Shown here: positions 53,046 to 64,000 of the stretch, one piece after another
Position numbering within the stretch: the stretch's first letter is position 1
Layout: the number at the start of each line of letters is the position of its first letter
Source: Gibbula magus
Lineage: Eukaryota; Mollusca; Gastropoda; Trochida; Trochidae
Direction of reading: 5' to 3'
Assembly: GCA_936450465.1 (NCBI GenBank)
Contig: OW388290.1
Span: 23,425,457 to 23,489,456 of the forward strand
DNA length: 64,000 nt
Notes under the pieces: model-generated
What the model was told of the DNA's origin: nothing
Seen by the model: the letters and a program-made list of their open reading frames with translations, nothing else
The model's database searches: none
Program-made: the position numbers and the translations under genes

Positions 53046-54788
53046 GGTAACATCATTGACATAATTGGTTACAGTGAACACTGATAAGAATTCTGTGAAA
53101 GATAAGGCAGTTTCATAAAAAAAGGTTTGTAGTCAGGTTCTCAAAGATGGATTTACGTTGGTATTTTACAAGAAATTATAACTTCACCACAAAGATATCA
53201 TCACAGATTTGAAAGGTAACATCACTGACATTAAATGATAATAAATAATAGAACTCACCATCGTAGCACAGATAATGTGTTTGTTTACTTTCTATTCATT
53301 AGTATAAAGGAAATATTTTCTGATGTTTAAAGATACACACTTCATGTCTTGAATAAATCAAGTATGCCGTACCAACAGGAATTACCTGCTAAGTATGTTA
53401 GAGCATAAAAACGGAAATGTTTTAATCAGCAACAGGACAGACAGTTAATGACCATTGCAACTTGTTGACTAAAAATACAAGTTCTCATAATGACATTGAT
53501 GTGTCACAAAAGAAATTTATATTAATAACAACTGATGTACAGTACATTGTGGAGTTGCATCTCGCAATGACAGAATATTGGCAAAGTACTTACTAATAGT
53601 CGTTATGACTGAATTAATAGGTAACTTTAATTGGAAAACAACTTTCAATAAAGAATGAACTATGCATTTCAGTGAAGCTAATCTGAAATACTTTCCCAGC
53701 TTTCCACACAACTCACTGATCCACTAGTGATGAAGTATCATTGCTCTTACATAATGGCTCCTGTGTTTTATTTCGGTGTTCATATTTCATACTAACTTAA
53801 GTTGTCCATCGAAATGCAAGCACAGAGGTGTCCATCGCGTAAAGCGGGTGTTCATGAACACCTGGTATAGCTGTGAACACCTGATATGAGTAAACTTCTT
53901 ATTTGTATATCCACTTTTGTTTCTTTCAAATCCATGTGATGATAAATAGTAGAATAGCATTTCTCAACATAAGCAAATCGCAAATACTTTTAACGGAATG
54001 TGGGATCGAACCTGCAACCAAATGGTTTCTGGTCAAGTGATCTAATCATTACACCACGGAAACAGGATGAGTTAAGAAAGGCTTTTTCATAACCAAATTA
54101 ATAGTGTTCTTTGATTTGTTTGGATGCAAACTGTCATCAGTTCTTGTACAAGTTATTGATTTTTAAACTTCACTGAAAGTTCAAAATGTTTAAACTAAAA
54201 TGAAAGTGTGTAAACCGGACATACTAACAATGACTATTTCGACCTTTCGTGTTTTTTTTCCATGCTTAAGTTTTCACAACATCCCAGTAACAGTCCAGAC
54301 GTTTGGGTAGGGGCTGTAGAAATCGACCCATGTATATTAAAGAGAGCATATTACAACATTTTACCATTGAATATTGCTGTAGTTTGGCAAATGACTTTAA
54401 ATCAAGTTCATATTTTATTGTCCTGAACAACGTTATTTTCCTACAAAAAATAATCATAAGCATAATCATGCTACACAAGTGTAGGTTTTCTAAATTTGAT
54501 CTTGGATATCTCGAGATTTACCTTCATCTTCTCTAGCCAATCTCAGATTTTATTACCTTACTGGTACACTGCATATTCATCCAGTGTTCCATATCTCTTT
54601 AGCCGAGTTTAATTTTGGAGATTTTATTAATACTAATCAATTAATGAATACTATCAATCAGACTAAAACAAAGTAAAACTTGTTCAAAACAATTTAAGCA
54701 TACCATTTGTAAGTAATATTTGTTCTTTTTCAACAATTGATACAATTGATTTGTCAGTGATGTTACTTTTTATGTCAGTGATGTTACC
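53046..54788. mobile_element. Possible DNA element with doubled inverted termini
   Basis: GGTAACATCATTGACAT (53046) and GGTAACATCACTGACAT (53215) on the left are mirrored by GTCAGTGATGTTAC (54753) and ATGTCAGTGATGTTACC (54772) on the right. This spacing and symmetry suggest a 1.74-kb element with two terminal motifs per end. No transposase frame is visible and no target duplication was confirmed. Confidence 0.4.
53994..54066 (-). repeat. tRNA-like sequence (tRNA-Val-like pseudogene or SINE head)
   Basis: Read on the minus strand: GTTTCCGTGGTGTAATGATT AGATCAC..., ending in GGTTCGATCCC and ACATTCCG. The first seven bases and D-arm match a tRNA-Val pattern and the B box is intact, but the T stem has mismatches, the anticodon arm does not fold properly and the acceptor stem does not close. 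This is not a functional tRNA. Confidence 0.55.
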
Positions 54789-55091
54789 ATAATTGATATA
54801 TCGCTTTGAACCTTATAGTTAAAGTGACATTTCTTTGTTGTGATATTTTTTTACTTACTGTAAAACACAATGTATGACACAACTGGAGAAATTCCAATTG
54901 GGGTTAAAATGTGTAACATGAAAATAATTCCTTGTTACCAGTTTTGCTCCTTTTTTTGAAAATGACCCGTAAACTTCTTGAAAAGGGGTTAACTTTATCA
55001 TGTTTATTTTATTCTGAGTTGCAACCCAGATGTATTTATCTCTGTAAAATTCTACATTTGTGGGTTTTGCATGGGATTATGGGTAATTTAA

Positions 55092-55469
55092 ATGGCGACC
55101 AGTGTTAGACACAGCATGGGGCAGTGTTGTGGTAAGAAGTTAAAGGTACGGTTAAACACCTGTGAAGAGCAACTTGATAGCATGGACTGTAGGATGCAGA
55201 TTATGATTAGGGACATTGATAAACTTTATATATATGCAGAGTGTCCTAAACATTGCTCCTATATGGACAGATTGTCAATTGTTGAAAGTGAACTGAAGTG
55301 TTTGAAGTCACGTCCTCCACGTCTACCACCACGATCATTTGAACGACCATCACCGAGGGTACTGCTTGCCCCACATCCAACTCCAAATACTTCAGAGTCC
55401 ATGGGAAATTGTTCAAGTGATTCCTACATTGATATGCACTCTCCCGGAACTTCCACTGCACAATCCTAA
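55092..55469 (+). CDS. Small intronless protein with possible acylated N terminus and SH3-ligand motif
   Basis: 125 aa, no recognised family. The first ATG has T at -3; the second in-frame ATG (55116) has A at -3 and G at +4 and would give M-G-Q-C-C-G-K-K, which looks like an N-myristoylation plus double palmitoylation signal with basic residues. Middle: a helical stretch (about 14-50) with several Cys, then KSRPPRLPPRSFERPSPR, a class-II-like SH3 ligand. The C terminus is Ser/Thr/Pro-rich. AATAAA follows the stop by 22 bp, which supports a transcribed unit. Alternatives: the last exon of a longer gene or a retrocopy. Not conserved as far as I can tell without a search. Confidence 0.5.
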   Translation: MATSVRHSMGQCCGKKLKVRLNTCEEQLDSMDCRMQIMIRDIDKLYIYAECPKHCSYMDRLSIVESELKCLKSRPPRLPPRSFERPSPRVLLAPHPTPNTSESMGNCSSDSYIDMHSPGTSTAQS

Positions 55470-55491
55470 AGATATATGTTGCCTTCAAACA

Positions 55492-55497
55492 AATAAA
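55492..55497 (+). terminator. Poly(A) signal after the small gene
   Basis: AATAAA located 22 bp after the TAA of the 55092-55469 frame, followed by a T/G-rich stretch (GGGTTTTTTGTG at about 55519). Placement is typical for a compact transcript. Confidence 0.45.
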
Positions 55498-55573
55498 GTT
55501 ATTGGAATGAATGTTTCAGGGTTTTTTGTGATATATTTCCATAGTCTGTAGCTCTCAAGTCTTCAGCCTTTAA

Positions 55574-55852
55574 AGGCGCTGTAGCACGTTTTTTGCAAAT
55601 TTTATTTTTGCAAATTTCTCATTTATAATCCGTAGTTGTAATAAAGGTGTTGTGTACAAAGCCAAAATTGCATGGCAGCCATTTTATTGTGAACACATTT
55701 TATTATTTTGAATGACAAAAACTATTCCTTTACGAAACTATGTACACTCTTTTGTAACTTGATTTTCTGAAGAGAGAAGGGTGTTTTACTATTGTTGACA
55801 TTATTTTTCAAATACATTTCATTGAGCGCGAAAAAAACATGCTACAGCGCCT
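55574..55852. mobile_element. piggyBac-like MITE (TTAA target), 279 bp
   Basis: Termini AGGCGCTGTAGCACGTTTTT and its mirror AAAAAACATGCTACAGCGCCT, flanked on both sides by TTAA (55570-55573 and 55853-55856). TTAA duplication is the signature of piggyBac-type transposition. No reading frame. Confidence 0.75.
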
Positions 55853-55856
55853 TTAA

Positions 55857-56140
55857 TGCCACTCCAAAGTATTTCTCTTATATCACGGCTACTAGTATTA
55901 TTGCAGGGAGAAAGCCTGCAGCGCCAAGTGACCATGCATGCGGTGAAACCTGCGATCATCGGCTGGAACTAGTGAACGATGTGTGGTACCTCGCTGAATT
56001 CAGTGTAGCATTGGGCCCAAACCTTACTGCATGTAGAACAGTTCTCTACTGCAGACAAAGTTGCTGTGCCCCTGGCGGGATTCGAACCCGGGACCTCTTT
56101 GATCTGAAGCTGAACGCCCTAACCACTGCGCTATCCCCCC
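55857..56140 (-). mobile_element. tRNA-derived SINE, full-length head
   Basis: On the minus strand the 5' end reads GGGGGATAGCGCAGTGGTTA, an RNA polymerase III A box, followed by GGTTCGAATCC, a perfect B box, within a tRNA-like 75-nt head. The body contains GCAGTAAGGTTTGGGCCCAA and ATCGCAGGTTTCACC and ends near AGTGGCATTAAA. Truncated relatives occur at 17506, 17888 and 18666. The MITE at 55574 was inserted at the TTAA of its 3' tail. Confidence 0.85.
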
Positions 56141-56149
56141 TCTTGTAAA

Positions 56150-57469
56150 TGGAAACTTGCAAAACACATATATTTTTTTTAAAAGTCACATTTAAAGAAA
56201 AATACTTTTGAAATATGTCCCATTATGAATAGCGATTCCGTTAACCATGTAATGAATTTTGTTCCTCATTACTTGTATGCAAAAACGTATGCAATTTTGC
56301 ATTGTCTGCTTGAAACTTTTAAGGAGTACATAGTAAAATGTGATCATAATGAATGCAGAGTACTTTATCAATGCACAGGCATAGGTACGTGGTTGTTGGC
56401 AGTATAATTAGAAGGCAGAAATGTGATTTCAACCTTGAATAATGCTCGAATTTAAGAAAAAAAACTGGGATGAGAATATTAAGCTTATCAGCTGTTTTGG
56501 GATTGGTCTATATTGTAGTTTTTTCCATAGATTTCTATTCTGGAACCTCATGTCATGCATTTCAACTGAAATCAAACAACCCATTGCCATCCCTGAAAAC
56601 CAAGTAATAGTTATATTTAATTGGCATTAGAGGAAGAATGTGCAAGTCGTACGAGATAATTAGATGAGCAACAAATTGAAAACATACCTATAACTGATGA
56701 AGCACAACTAAATGATACACTTTTATTAATGATGTATCTACAATCACACATCTCTGGAAACAATGGAGTATTAATGAAACAATATCAATATGCTAATCAA
56801 TACCTTTGGGAATGCTGTTGGTAGTGTTACTCAAACTAGTATCGTCAAAGGGGAGACAATTCTAAAGTGTTGTGAAAAACGCCAGTGAGAAATTGCAATA
56901 GGGGGTTGAAACATTTGCTCTCATATGATTTGTGGTCAAGGGGGAGACAATTTCAAACGCAAAGAAACAGAAGTGGATTGCAATAGCGGATTAGCTCGCA
57001 TGTCATTGATGTACTATTAAGATGATACCAGATATTTACTAAAACTTTTGATTTGAAAGTCTATCATCAAAAGGTGTTCCAATGATGCTGCATACACTGA
57101 TGACGGCAAAAGTTTTTAAAATATGGTATTTTTAGACAAACGGCACTGTGGATACTCAAGAAAGCTTTCCCTTGTGAAACCCCATAACATTAGGCGCATA
57201 ATTTGCACAAGTTACGGACTTGGTCTTATCACAAGTTACGGACACTGTGCTAAGTATAGTAACTCCTCTAGGAACTTCCGAATGTTGCACCCCATACAGT
57301 TCAGTAGATAATTAACCCATAACTGACGGATGTACATGATATTTGAAACTCGGAAGTATACGGACAGCTCAAATGCACAATTCACGGACGCTAAGGTGCT
57401 GCTCTTAAGTGCTAGATGTACTATCAAGCACCCCACAAATGAAATTAACCCACAACTACTCTCTCGTGG
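56150..57469. other. Intergenic, no gene seen
   Basis: AT-rich with short frames and no recognised family. A GGGGAGACAATTCTAAA / GGGGGAGACAATTTCAAA phrase occurs twice (56849 and 56940), suggesting a small local duplication. Confidence 0.4.
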
Positions 57470-59785
57470 GTACGTCCGTCCGTCCGTCCGTCCGTCAGTA
57501 AACTTTTCGCTTTTTCGACTTCTTCTCCAGAACCAATGACTCCAGAGAGCTGAAATTTAATGTACAGACTCCTTGGCTGAAGGGGATACCAAATTGTAAA
57601 TTTGGTGACCCTTTGACCCCAAATGTGGGTCACAGGGGTCATAACCTTAAAAGCTATTTTCATCTTCTTCTCCAGAACCAATGACTCCAGAGAGCTGAAA
57701 TTTTATGTACAGACTCGATCCTTGGCTGAAAGGGATTCTAAATTGTAGATTTGGTGACCCTGTGACCCCAAGTGTGGCTCACAGGGGTCATTACCTAAAA
57801 AAAAAAATTTCATCTTCTTCTCCAGTCCCAATGAACGTAGAGAGCTGAAATTTTATGTACATACTCCTTGACTGAAGGGGATTCTAAATTGTAAATTTGG
57901 TGACAGTGAGACCCCAAATATTGGGTCACAGAGGCAATGACCTAAAATGCTATTTTCATCTTCATCTCCAGTCCCAATGGCTCTAGCGAGCTGAAATTTT
58001 ATGTACAGACTCCTTGGCTGTAAGGGATTCTAAATTGTAAATTTGGTGAGTCTGTGACCCCAAATATGGGTCACAGGGATCATAACCTAAAAGCCTATTT
58101 CAGTTTACAGCATCTTTCTGAGATTATATGTGCACTTCAATCAGTAAAGTAGGTAAGGGAGGTAATTTTAAAGAAAACAGCTGAGTTAAAGGCATTTCAT
58201 CTTTCTGATGTGAGAGTTCTAACATGTGCTTTGAGAATATAATATGTCTGATGAAAAAGAGATATTGAGAATAAAAACTTAGAATTGGTGGTCTAACAAA
58301 AATTATAGGTCATATTTTATCTTTGTCTCACATTTCACATATGAGTAATTATTTGTATTTTGCAAGTGAATTTGCTGATAAAGGTACACAAGTCTAAAAG
58401 TATTCTAAAGACTTAATACAGAATCTTTTATTAAATCTAATATAATGTTCTTTGTAATTTAATGGAGTTTTTTAATATCTCATGATATTGTGTAATTATT
58501 TGGAGAATTAATTAATTAATTAATGAGAATTTCCAGTACGAGTCAATTTGGTATACCTTATTTATATCATATTTTATACTTTATAACTGATTTAGTTTTC
58601 TATTAACTTTGCAGTTAATTTTATTCAATAGGAACAAGAAATGAGATAGATGTCTACATCATGGACATGTTTAATGTGAATCTATTTGAAATGAGAACTA
58701 TTGAATAATGAATACCCTTTGAAGGAATAACTTGAAGAGGAGTTAAATTTTTTCATTTTACATGAGATATGTGAACTGAATATGACTAGTGATGACTGGT
58801 GATAACATAGGACTATAAAAGAAGTAGCTATATGAGATTGTGACATCACACCTATTTTCATGATCTTCTCCAGTACAGAAAAATAATTAATTGTAGGAAA
58901 AACTGCATCTAACATATAAATTTTACTGGCTGTGAGTCCAGTGTCTGCATGTTATGTAATTGCAATGTGTTGACCTCTTCCTGGCAGAAGGATGAAAACT
59001 GATAGTTACACAGAGGTTTCAGGTTACTTCAAACTACTGTGCAGCACTGTGTTATCATAGACTGTGCGTGAGACTGCTTTAGTCTTCCACTGACTCTAAA
59101 AAAGAATTTATTCATAGAATATCACCATTTTATCAAATATTGAAAGGGAGCCTATAAGAAATGGTGAAAAAGAATTTACTAAAAAAAAATTCACCAATTT
59201 ATTAAGTATTGAAATGGAGCCTATGAGAAATGGGATTTTCAAAAACTGAGGCTCCTATTCTTTATGTAATAAATGTTGGTATTGCCATAATGCAATTAAG
59301 AATTAAAACAATATAATGCAAAGGTGTATGATATTCATAACGAATGTTGATTAATGTGTAACCAATTTTTATAATAATTAGCAGGGGTCATGACCTAAAA
59401 AGGTTTTTTTCATTTTCTTCTACAGCCCCAGGCCATTATTGCAATAGCTTACAGTGGTGAATTGTATGCAAAGAATTGTACCCGGGGTATTCATTATTAT
59501 ATAATGTGTGTACGATCTTAGAAAATAGTATGATCTCTCCACCACATTATTATTTGTTTGATACCAGCAATTTATTTCCAAGGTTTGCGTTGCTCTTTCA
59601 ACACATATATATAGCAGATTGGCAAAGTTATGGTAACAAAATATTTTTAAACTGCTTTAATCGTTTCACTACCTAGATTCTTATTACTACATTCCATTAT
59701 CTGACCATTGCTATAAAGTCCACTCCATAACATACCCCACTTATTATCTCCTGATGAGCTACAGAGGCCATGGCTCTATTGTTAT
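57470..59785 (+). mobile_element. GTCC-type element with four 145-150-bp core repeats, interrupted
   Basis: GTCCGTCC tract at 57474-57494, then four core repeats whose TCTTCTCCAG phrases end at 57530, 57675, 57825 and 57971. Each has AGAGAGCTGAAATTTTATGT, CTCCTTGGCTGAAGGGGATT, TTCTAAATTGTAAATTTGGT and GGGTCACAGGGGTCAT. The core is then lost for about 1.3 kb (58120-59370, no gene seen), resumes at 59378 (GCAGGGGTCATGACCTAAAA) and the 3' terminus GATGAGCTACAGAGGCCATG GCTCTATTG lies at 59753-59781. Confidence 0.7.
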
Positions 59786-60177
59786 TATTTCACAATGGCG
59801 ACGTTTCGGTATGGATCCTTGTACCGTTATCAAGCATAGATCTGTTATCAAGCATAGATCTGTTATCAAGCATAGATCCTTGTACCGTTATCAAGCATAG
59901 ATCTGTTATCAAGCATAGATCTGTTATCAAGCATAGATCCTTATACCGTTATCAAGCATAGATCTGTTATCAAGCATAGATCTGTTATCAAGCATAGATC
60001 TGTTATCAAGCATAGATCTGTTATCAAGCATAGATCCTTATACCGTTATCAAGCATAGATCTGTTATCAAGCATAGATCTGTTATCAAGCATAGATCTGT
60101 AATCAAGCATAGATCCTTGTACCGTTATCAAGCATAACAAGGATCAATACCGAAACGTCGCCATAGTGAAATAATAA
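59782..60177. mobile_element. Foldback element with an 18-bp core array
   Basis: Arms TTATTATTTCACAATGGCGA CGTTTCGGTATGGATCCTTG (59782-59821) and their mirror ending at 60177 enclose an array of CTGTTATCAAGCATAGAT (18 bp) units. Every few units a longer CCTTGTACCGTTATCAAGCA variant intervenes, giving higher-order repeats. No coding capacity; the frames at 59770-59961 are by-products. The left arm begins exactly where the GTCC-type element ends. Confidence 0.9.
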
Positions 60178-63100
60178 AAAGTTGAACATCCATAAAATAA
60201 ATATCCTTTCTATTACACCAACTTGCAACCTCTCAAACAGTTGATATACAAAAAGACGATAAGAAACTTGGTACATATATATCACTGATAATTGTTAGAT
60301 CACAAGGCAGATTAATTTCATAAACATTTCTTACAGAATATACGAGTCAATAAATAATTAACGTACTGAAAATTATCACCAAATATTATATTTCTTTAGA
60401 ACAAAAGTGGGCATTAAGTTCATTTTAAATCGAGGCTGTCTATTTGAAGAACAACTTTCAGAATCCCAAATCCAATATGAATGCAACCAATCATACCAAT
60501 CTGTATGAAAAATAATCCACATTTGCAAAGATGAAAATCGTTTTTCACAGCGAAACATGAGGTCGTGCCAGGTATTCCAATCAAATTAACCATTATCTGT
60601 GTAATATCAATGAAATACATACTTCTATCTTTTACCGGCGTAATGAACGCACTCACCCACCTTTCCGATAATAGCATACGGTGTGTAAACGCAGAGCTTT
60701 CATGGTATTTTCTCAATACCGTTCTGTTAGCAAAAGACTCAGTTCGGAGCTTGGCTAGACTTATCCAAGTCTCATTACAGAATATCTACCGTGCCACTAT
60801 GCAAATAATCAATATACATATGAAAAATGGTACGAAATGGGAATTATATCAGCAAATTAAAGAAACATGTTTTTAGAAGAGGTAGATGTTGTAAGTTAAA
60901 AAAGTATTGATATTTTTTAAAATCCTTTAAGCAAGTCTATCTCTGGAACTATCAGCGGGTAATCACGCCTCATCGATTCCCGCCAACAGTACAACTCTCT
61001 GCCTCGACGCTATATACAGGTCTGGGCATGATGGGACGCGCTCTTTTGGTCTGTCTGGGAACCTTTTTTTTTGTCTGAAAATAGCGAAAAACCCTAATTA
61101 AGAAAGAATGGACGAATGCTCAAGGTTAGAACAACACAAATTGAACGTGCCACTGATGGTTTGGAACTTGTAGTATAATGAACTTGTTGCACTAACAGCC
61201 TAGTCTTTGAAATAAAAAAAATTTCAGCAAAAGAAATCATATTAAAACATAAAATTTGGTTTGGTGCGTGTAGTATATGAATTTGTTGGACTAAAGCTTA
61301 GTCTTTGAAATAAACATTTCAACAGCAAAAAGTCAAATTAAAACATAAAATCTGGTTTGAAGAGTGTAGTATATGAATTTACTTGACTAAGGCTTAGTCT
61401 TTGATGTGAAAATTTCATTTACAAAGTCAAAATGTAAAATAAAATTTAATGGGAGAGATTTCTAAAAGTTTCAGATCATCATAAACTTCCCTTGTTTTTT
61501 TCTTATGTATTTCGGGGTCCGGATGGCAGAATATGAACTTGTCTGTACTGTAAATAAAAGTTAGTAAATATACTGGACAAAATTAGTGAGAGATATACAT
61601 TCATTTCCAAATAAGGAATGATGGTCTGACATCACATCAATTATCAAATTTTAAATATCCAAAATTTAATATGTCCAGTACATAAGTAAAACTTGTGTAA
61701 GTGATTCACGTGATAGCATTTTGTACATCCAAAACAACATTTATTATTTTCAATCAAAATGTACATTTCTGAACACAGCATTGCCATTAGACTTCCAGTT
61801 CGATGATGTCATAGCACTGTGACATCAAATGTTTATGACGTCATGGCATTTTGATTGAAGTATTTATTTTACGTCATAGCATTGTGTTATTACTTGATGA
61901 TATAAAAAGCATTGCTGGTATAACAGGGCATTGTACTAAACGTACTGTCAAAACGATATCCCAGGAGATATCGCTTGATCTCATGCACACAAGCGATATC
62001 ACCTGGATTTGGATGATACATATATAGAACATCATACTTGTGCATTTGGATCGTTTGTATTGAACGAGAAGATGTCATGGAAGCGGAGGAACAACGAGTT
62101 CGAAGTTTTGTATAGCATGACGTTGGGGGTATAGATTAGCCAAAAGGTTATGTTACTGAAATTCACACAGTGGAGTTTCAATCATTAATGGTATGACGTA
62201 TACAACAAGGTAATTCACTGGGAGCGAGAGCTCATGGATCGATACAGAGTATCATTACGTGACTGAATGTCATAATAGTCAGAAAAGCATACGCCCGCAG
62301 AAGGTCGATGCTGAAATCTTCAGTGGTTATATTTCAAATGATGTCAAATATATATGCATGTAAACTGCCAGGCACAATACTTTTCACACCTCATTTGGTT
62401 CGATTTATTCAATATTTTAATAGAAATAAGATTCATTTGATTATGCCATGATACAACACTACTTATCTGCAGTTATTTGAATGAATGTAATGGTGATTGG
62501 TTAGTTTGTTTAATGTAGACAGGGGTTAGGAATTAAATTTGCACCAACAGGACACCTACCATGTTTAAAATGTTGTAAATGTGTACAGAATGAGGCACAT
62601 TTATTGATTTCAAATAGAATATGCCTTATATGTCGATGAACAGTTGTCATTTATCCAAATTCATATTTGAAGAATTTTTAAATTTAAAATTCTTTTTTTT
62701 TTTAAATATTTAAAAACGACATAGAAGTATTCTTTGACTGATGACTGACGACGTCGAAAACTCTAAATACTTGTAATGAATATCATACATATGATAACAG
62801 CAACTAATTTAAGGTGTATACTTTCTTTTTGTCATGTAGTTTAAATGCGGTTACAATAAACTCAAATGGCACTTTTAGTGAAGGAGCGTATGTACGATTG
62901 ATATGTGTCGTGTGATCAGTGTGTATCTATAATGCTGTGACGTATAAGTGAACATTTCAAACGTGTCCTGAATACTAAACAGATACTCACAGTCCTGTTC
63001 GATAATGATTACACCAGTTCCTCGATAGAAATCAAAGTTCGATCGATTTTAATATTTACTTTTGATTATTGGTCAAAACCAAAATAACACAGTAATTGCT

Positions 63101-63445
63101 TCTATGAAAATAGTTCCAAAGATAGATAATCGATTTTTATATTCCACAGACCATAAAGGTACGTTAAATACAGAAGGGAATAACGGGCACCTGCTAACGT
63201 ATTTTAGCTTTACTCTGGTCGTACAACACATGGCAATACCAATGTATATGCGTCTGATCATAAATTAGAAATCGTGACATTGCTTAGAGAATATAATTCA
63301 TCTTGAATATATTAATTATATAATCTATATTTATTATTTGATAATGCTAGTAATATATTGCATATCTATAACGCCATGCTCAGAAAATCTCTATTACCAA
63401 AGTCTTAAGTAAAGTTAATATCATTAACGAGTATTATTGAGGCTA
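60178..63445. other. Intergenic, no gene seen
   Basis: Frames of up to 103 aa (60565-60876 plus, 60716-60420 minus) overlap on both strands and show no domain. A repeated block GTAGTATATGAATTT...CTTAGTCTTTGAAAT occurs three times at 61170-61405. The inverted AGGAGATATCGCTT pair at 61961-62006 is listed separately. Confidence 0.4.
61961..62006. repeat. Inverted pair of the AGGAGATATCGCTT motif
   Basis: CCAGGAGATATCGCTT (61961-61976) and AAGCGATATCACCTGG (61991-62006) are mirror images with one mismatch around a 14-base spacer. The same core forms the 33-bp tandem array at 21713-22010. Confidence 0.8.
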
Positions 63446-63454
63446 GGTTTACTT

Positions 63455-63552
63455 CATCCTCGATAATCCAGCGCTATTGTTCCGATAAATCTACACACAA
63501 GTGCGCTTGTGTGTAGATTTATCGGAACAATAGCGCTGGATTATCGAGGATG
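63455..63552. mobile_element. Perfect 98-bp hairpin flanked by a 9-bp direct repeat
   Basis: 47-bp arms (CATCCTCGATAATCCAGCGC ... ACACACAAG) pair without a mismatch around a 4-base tip (TGCG). GGTTTACTT flanks it immediately on both sides (63446-63454 and 63553-63561), as a 9-bp target duplication would. The element contains nothing but its arms. Perfect pairing implies a recent insertion or an active correction process. Confidence 0.85.
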
Positions 63553-63770
63553 GGTTTACTTAGACTGCTCTTACCCTGGTGTAAGAACATTGCCATTCCA
63601 TTTAATTTTCAACTCTCTTGGAAGAATACAACCATAGATAAAATGTTGATACGCTTGGTAAACATTCAACATGACTTCACTTCAAACCCAGGTACCCATT
63701 TGTACTGCTGGGTGAACAGAGGGAGAAGAGTCACTTTCAAGAGTAACCAAGTATTGTACCTGATGTAGCC

Positions 63771-63897
63771 CACAGGCCAAGTTTAGCGCAACTATATGTT
63801 CCGCAACAGAGATAAACGACCAGCATTCGTTCGCACATAGGGAAAACTGGTTGTTCATCTCTGTTGCGGAACATAGTTGCGTGAAACTTGGCCTGTG
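63771..63897. repeat. Inverted repeat with about 48-bp arms
   Basis: CACAGGCCAAGTTT and CGCAACTATATGTTCCGCAA CAGAGAT on the left mirror ATCTCTGTTGCGGAACATAG TTGCG and AAACTTGGCCTGTG on the right; few mismatches, spacer about 30 bp. The 104-aa minus frame here (63996-63682) is not a gene. Confidence 0.75.
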
Positions 63898-64000
63898 TGT
63901 AGCCATATGCAAGTCGCCCATCCAGCCGAACGGCGCCAATTGTTGCTGAGCTTCACTTAGAGTACTTAAATGCAGGTTATGAGTTATAAGCACCATGATA

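Noticed and set aside
53994..54066. Functional tRNA-Val gene
   Set aside because: T-stem mismatches, no proper anticodon arm and an unpaired acceptor end; kept only as a tRNA-like remnant.
56060..56140. Functional tRNA gene on the minus strand
   Set aside because: A and B boxes are good, but the sequence continues into a body shared with other copies (17888, 18666), which identifies a SINE.
60420..60876. Overlapping 98- and 103-aa frames on opposite strands
   Set aside because: Mutual shadows with no domain, signal peptide or splice context to favour either.
63682..63996. 104-aa minus-strand open frame
   Set aside because: Mostly translated from an inverted repeat; no start context or homology that I recognise.

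Overview
The window is animal nuclear DNA. Genes have introns with GT/AG borders, intergenic DNA is AT-rich, and transposon debris and tandem repeats are dense. The dispersed-repeat set (a GTCCGTCC-bearing element starting TTTAGCTCATC, a tRNA-derived SINE with a GTTAAA-type 3' end, core-repeat foldback elements) is the kind I associate with bivalve molluscs. That placement is an inference from repeat style and gene content; the sequence does not name a species.

Layout. At 1-640 there is a broken non-LTR retrotransposon fragment. At 2303-4420 (minus) lies an intronless inter-alpha-trypsin-inhibitor heavy-chain-like gene (VIT + vWA) with a TATA box upstream. A three-exon Ly6/uPAR (three-finger) gene, probably GPI-anchored, runs from 11148 to 14903 (plus). 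From about 17.5 to 30.8 kb I see no convincing gene: SINE pieces, a 33-bp tandem array (21.7-22.0 kb), a large 56-bp satellite (23.5-25.65 kb) and a LINE reverse-transcriptase remnant (28.9-29.8 kb, minus).

The main gene runs from 31014 to 51868 on the plus strand. I could link 22 coding exons with matching splice phases into one 3135-nt frame (1044 aa). It encodes a basic start, a PWWP-like module, a short Cys/Lys-rich linker, a long Pro/Ser/Thr linker made by 11 tandemly duplicated exons plus diverged copies at both edges, and a C-terminal tyrosine-recombinase-like domain with an acidic and then basic tail. The putative active-site Arg, His and Tyr are present at canonical spacing. All array exons are phase 1-1, so any number can be gained, lost or skipped without breaking the frame. 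Units of about 485 bp in the middle of the array are nearly identical, which indicates recent expansion or homogenisation. A 2.1-kb hAT-type element with an 8-bp target duplication sits in the array's first intron, and a transposon end supplies the 3' splice-site region of the PWWP exon.

Downstream, a small intronless reading frame (55092-55469) has a possible acylated N terminus, an SH3-ligand-like Pro/Arg stretch and a close poly(A) signal. The rest (55.5-64 kb) is repeats: a piggyBac-like MITE inserted in a SINE tail, a 145-150-bp-repeat element, a foldback element with an 18-bp core array, and a perfect 98-bp hairpin flanked by a 9-bp duplication. All exon structures are my reading of splice signals and phase; no transcript data were available.
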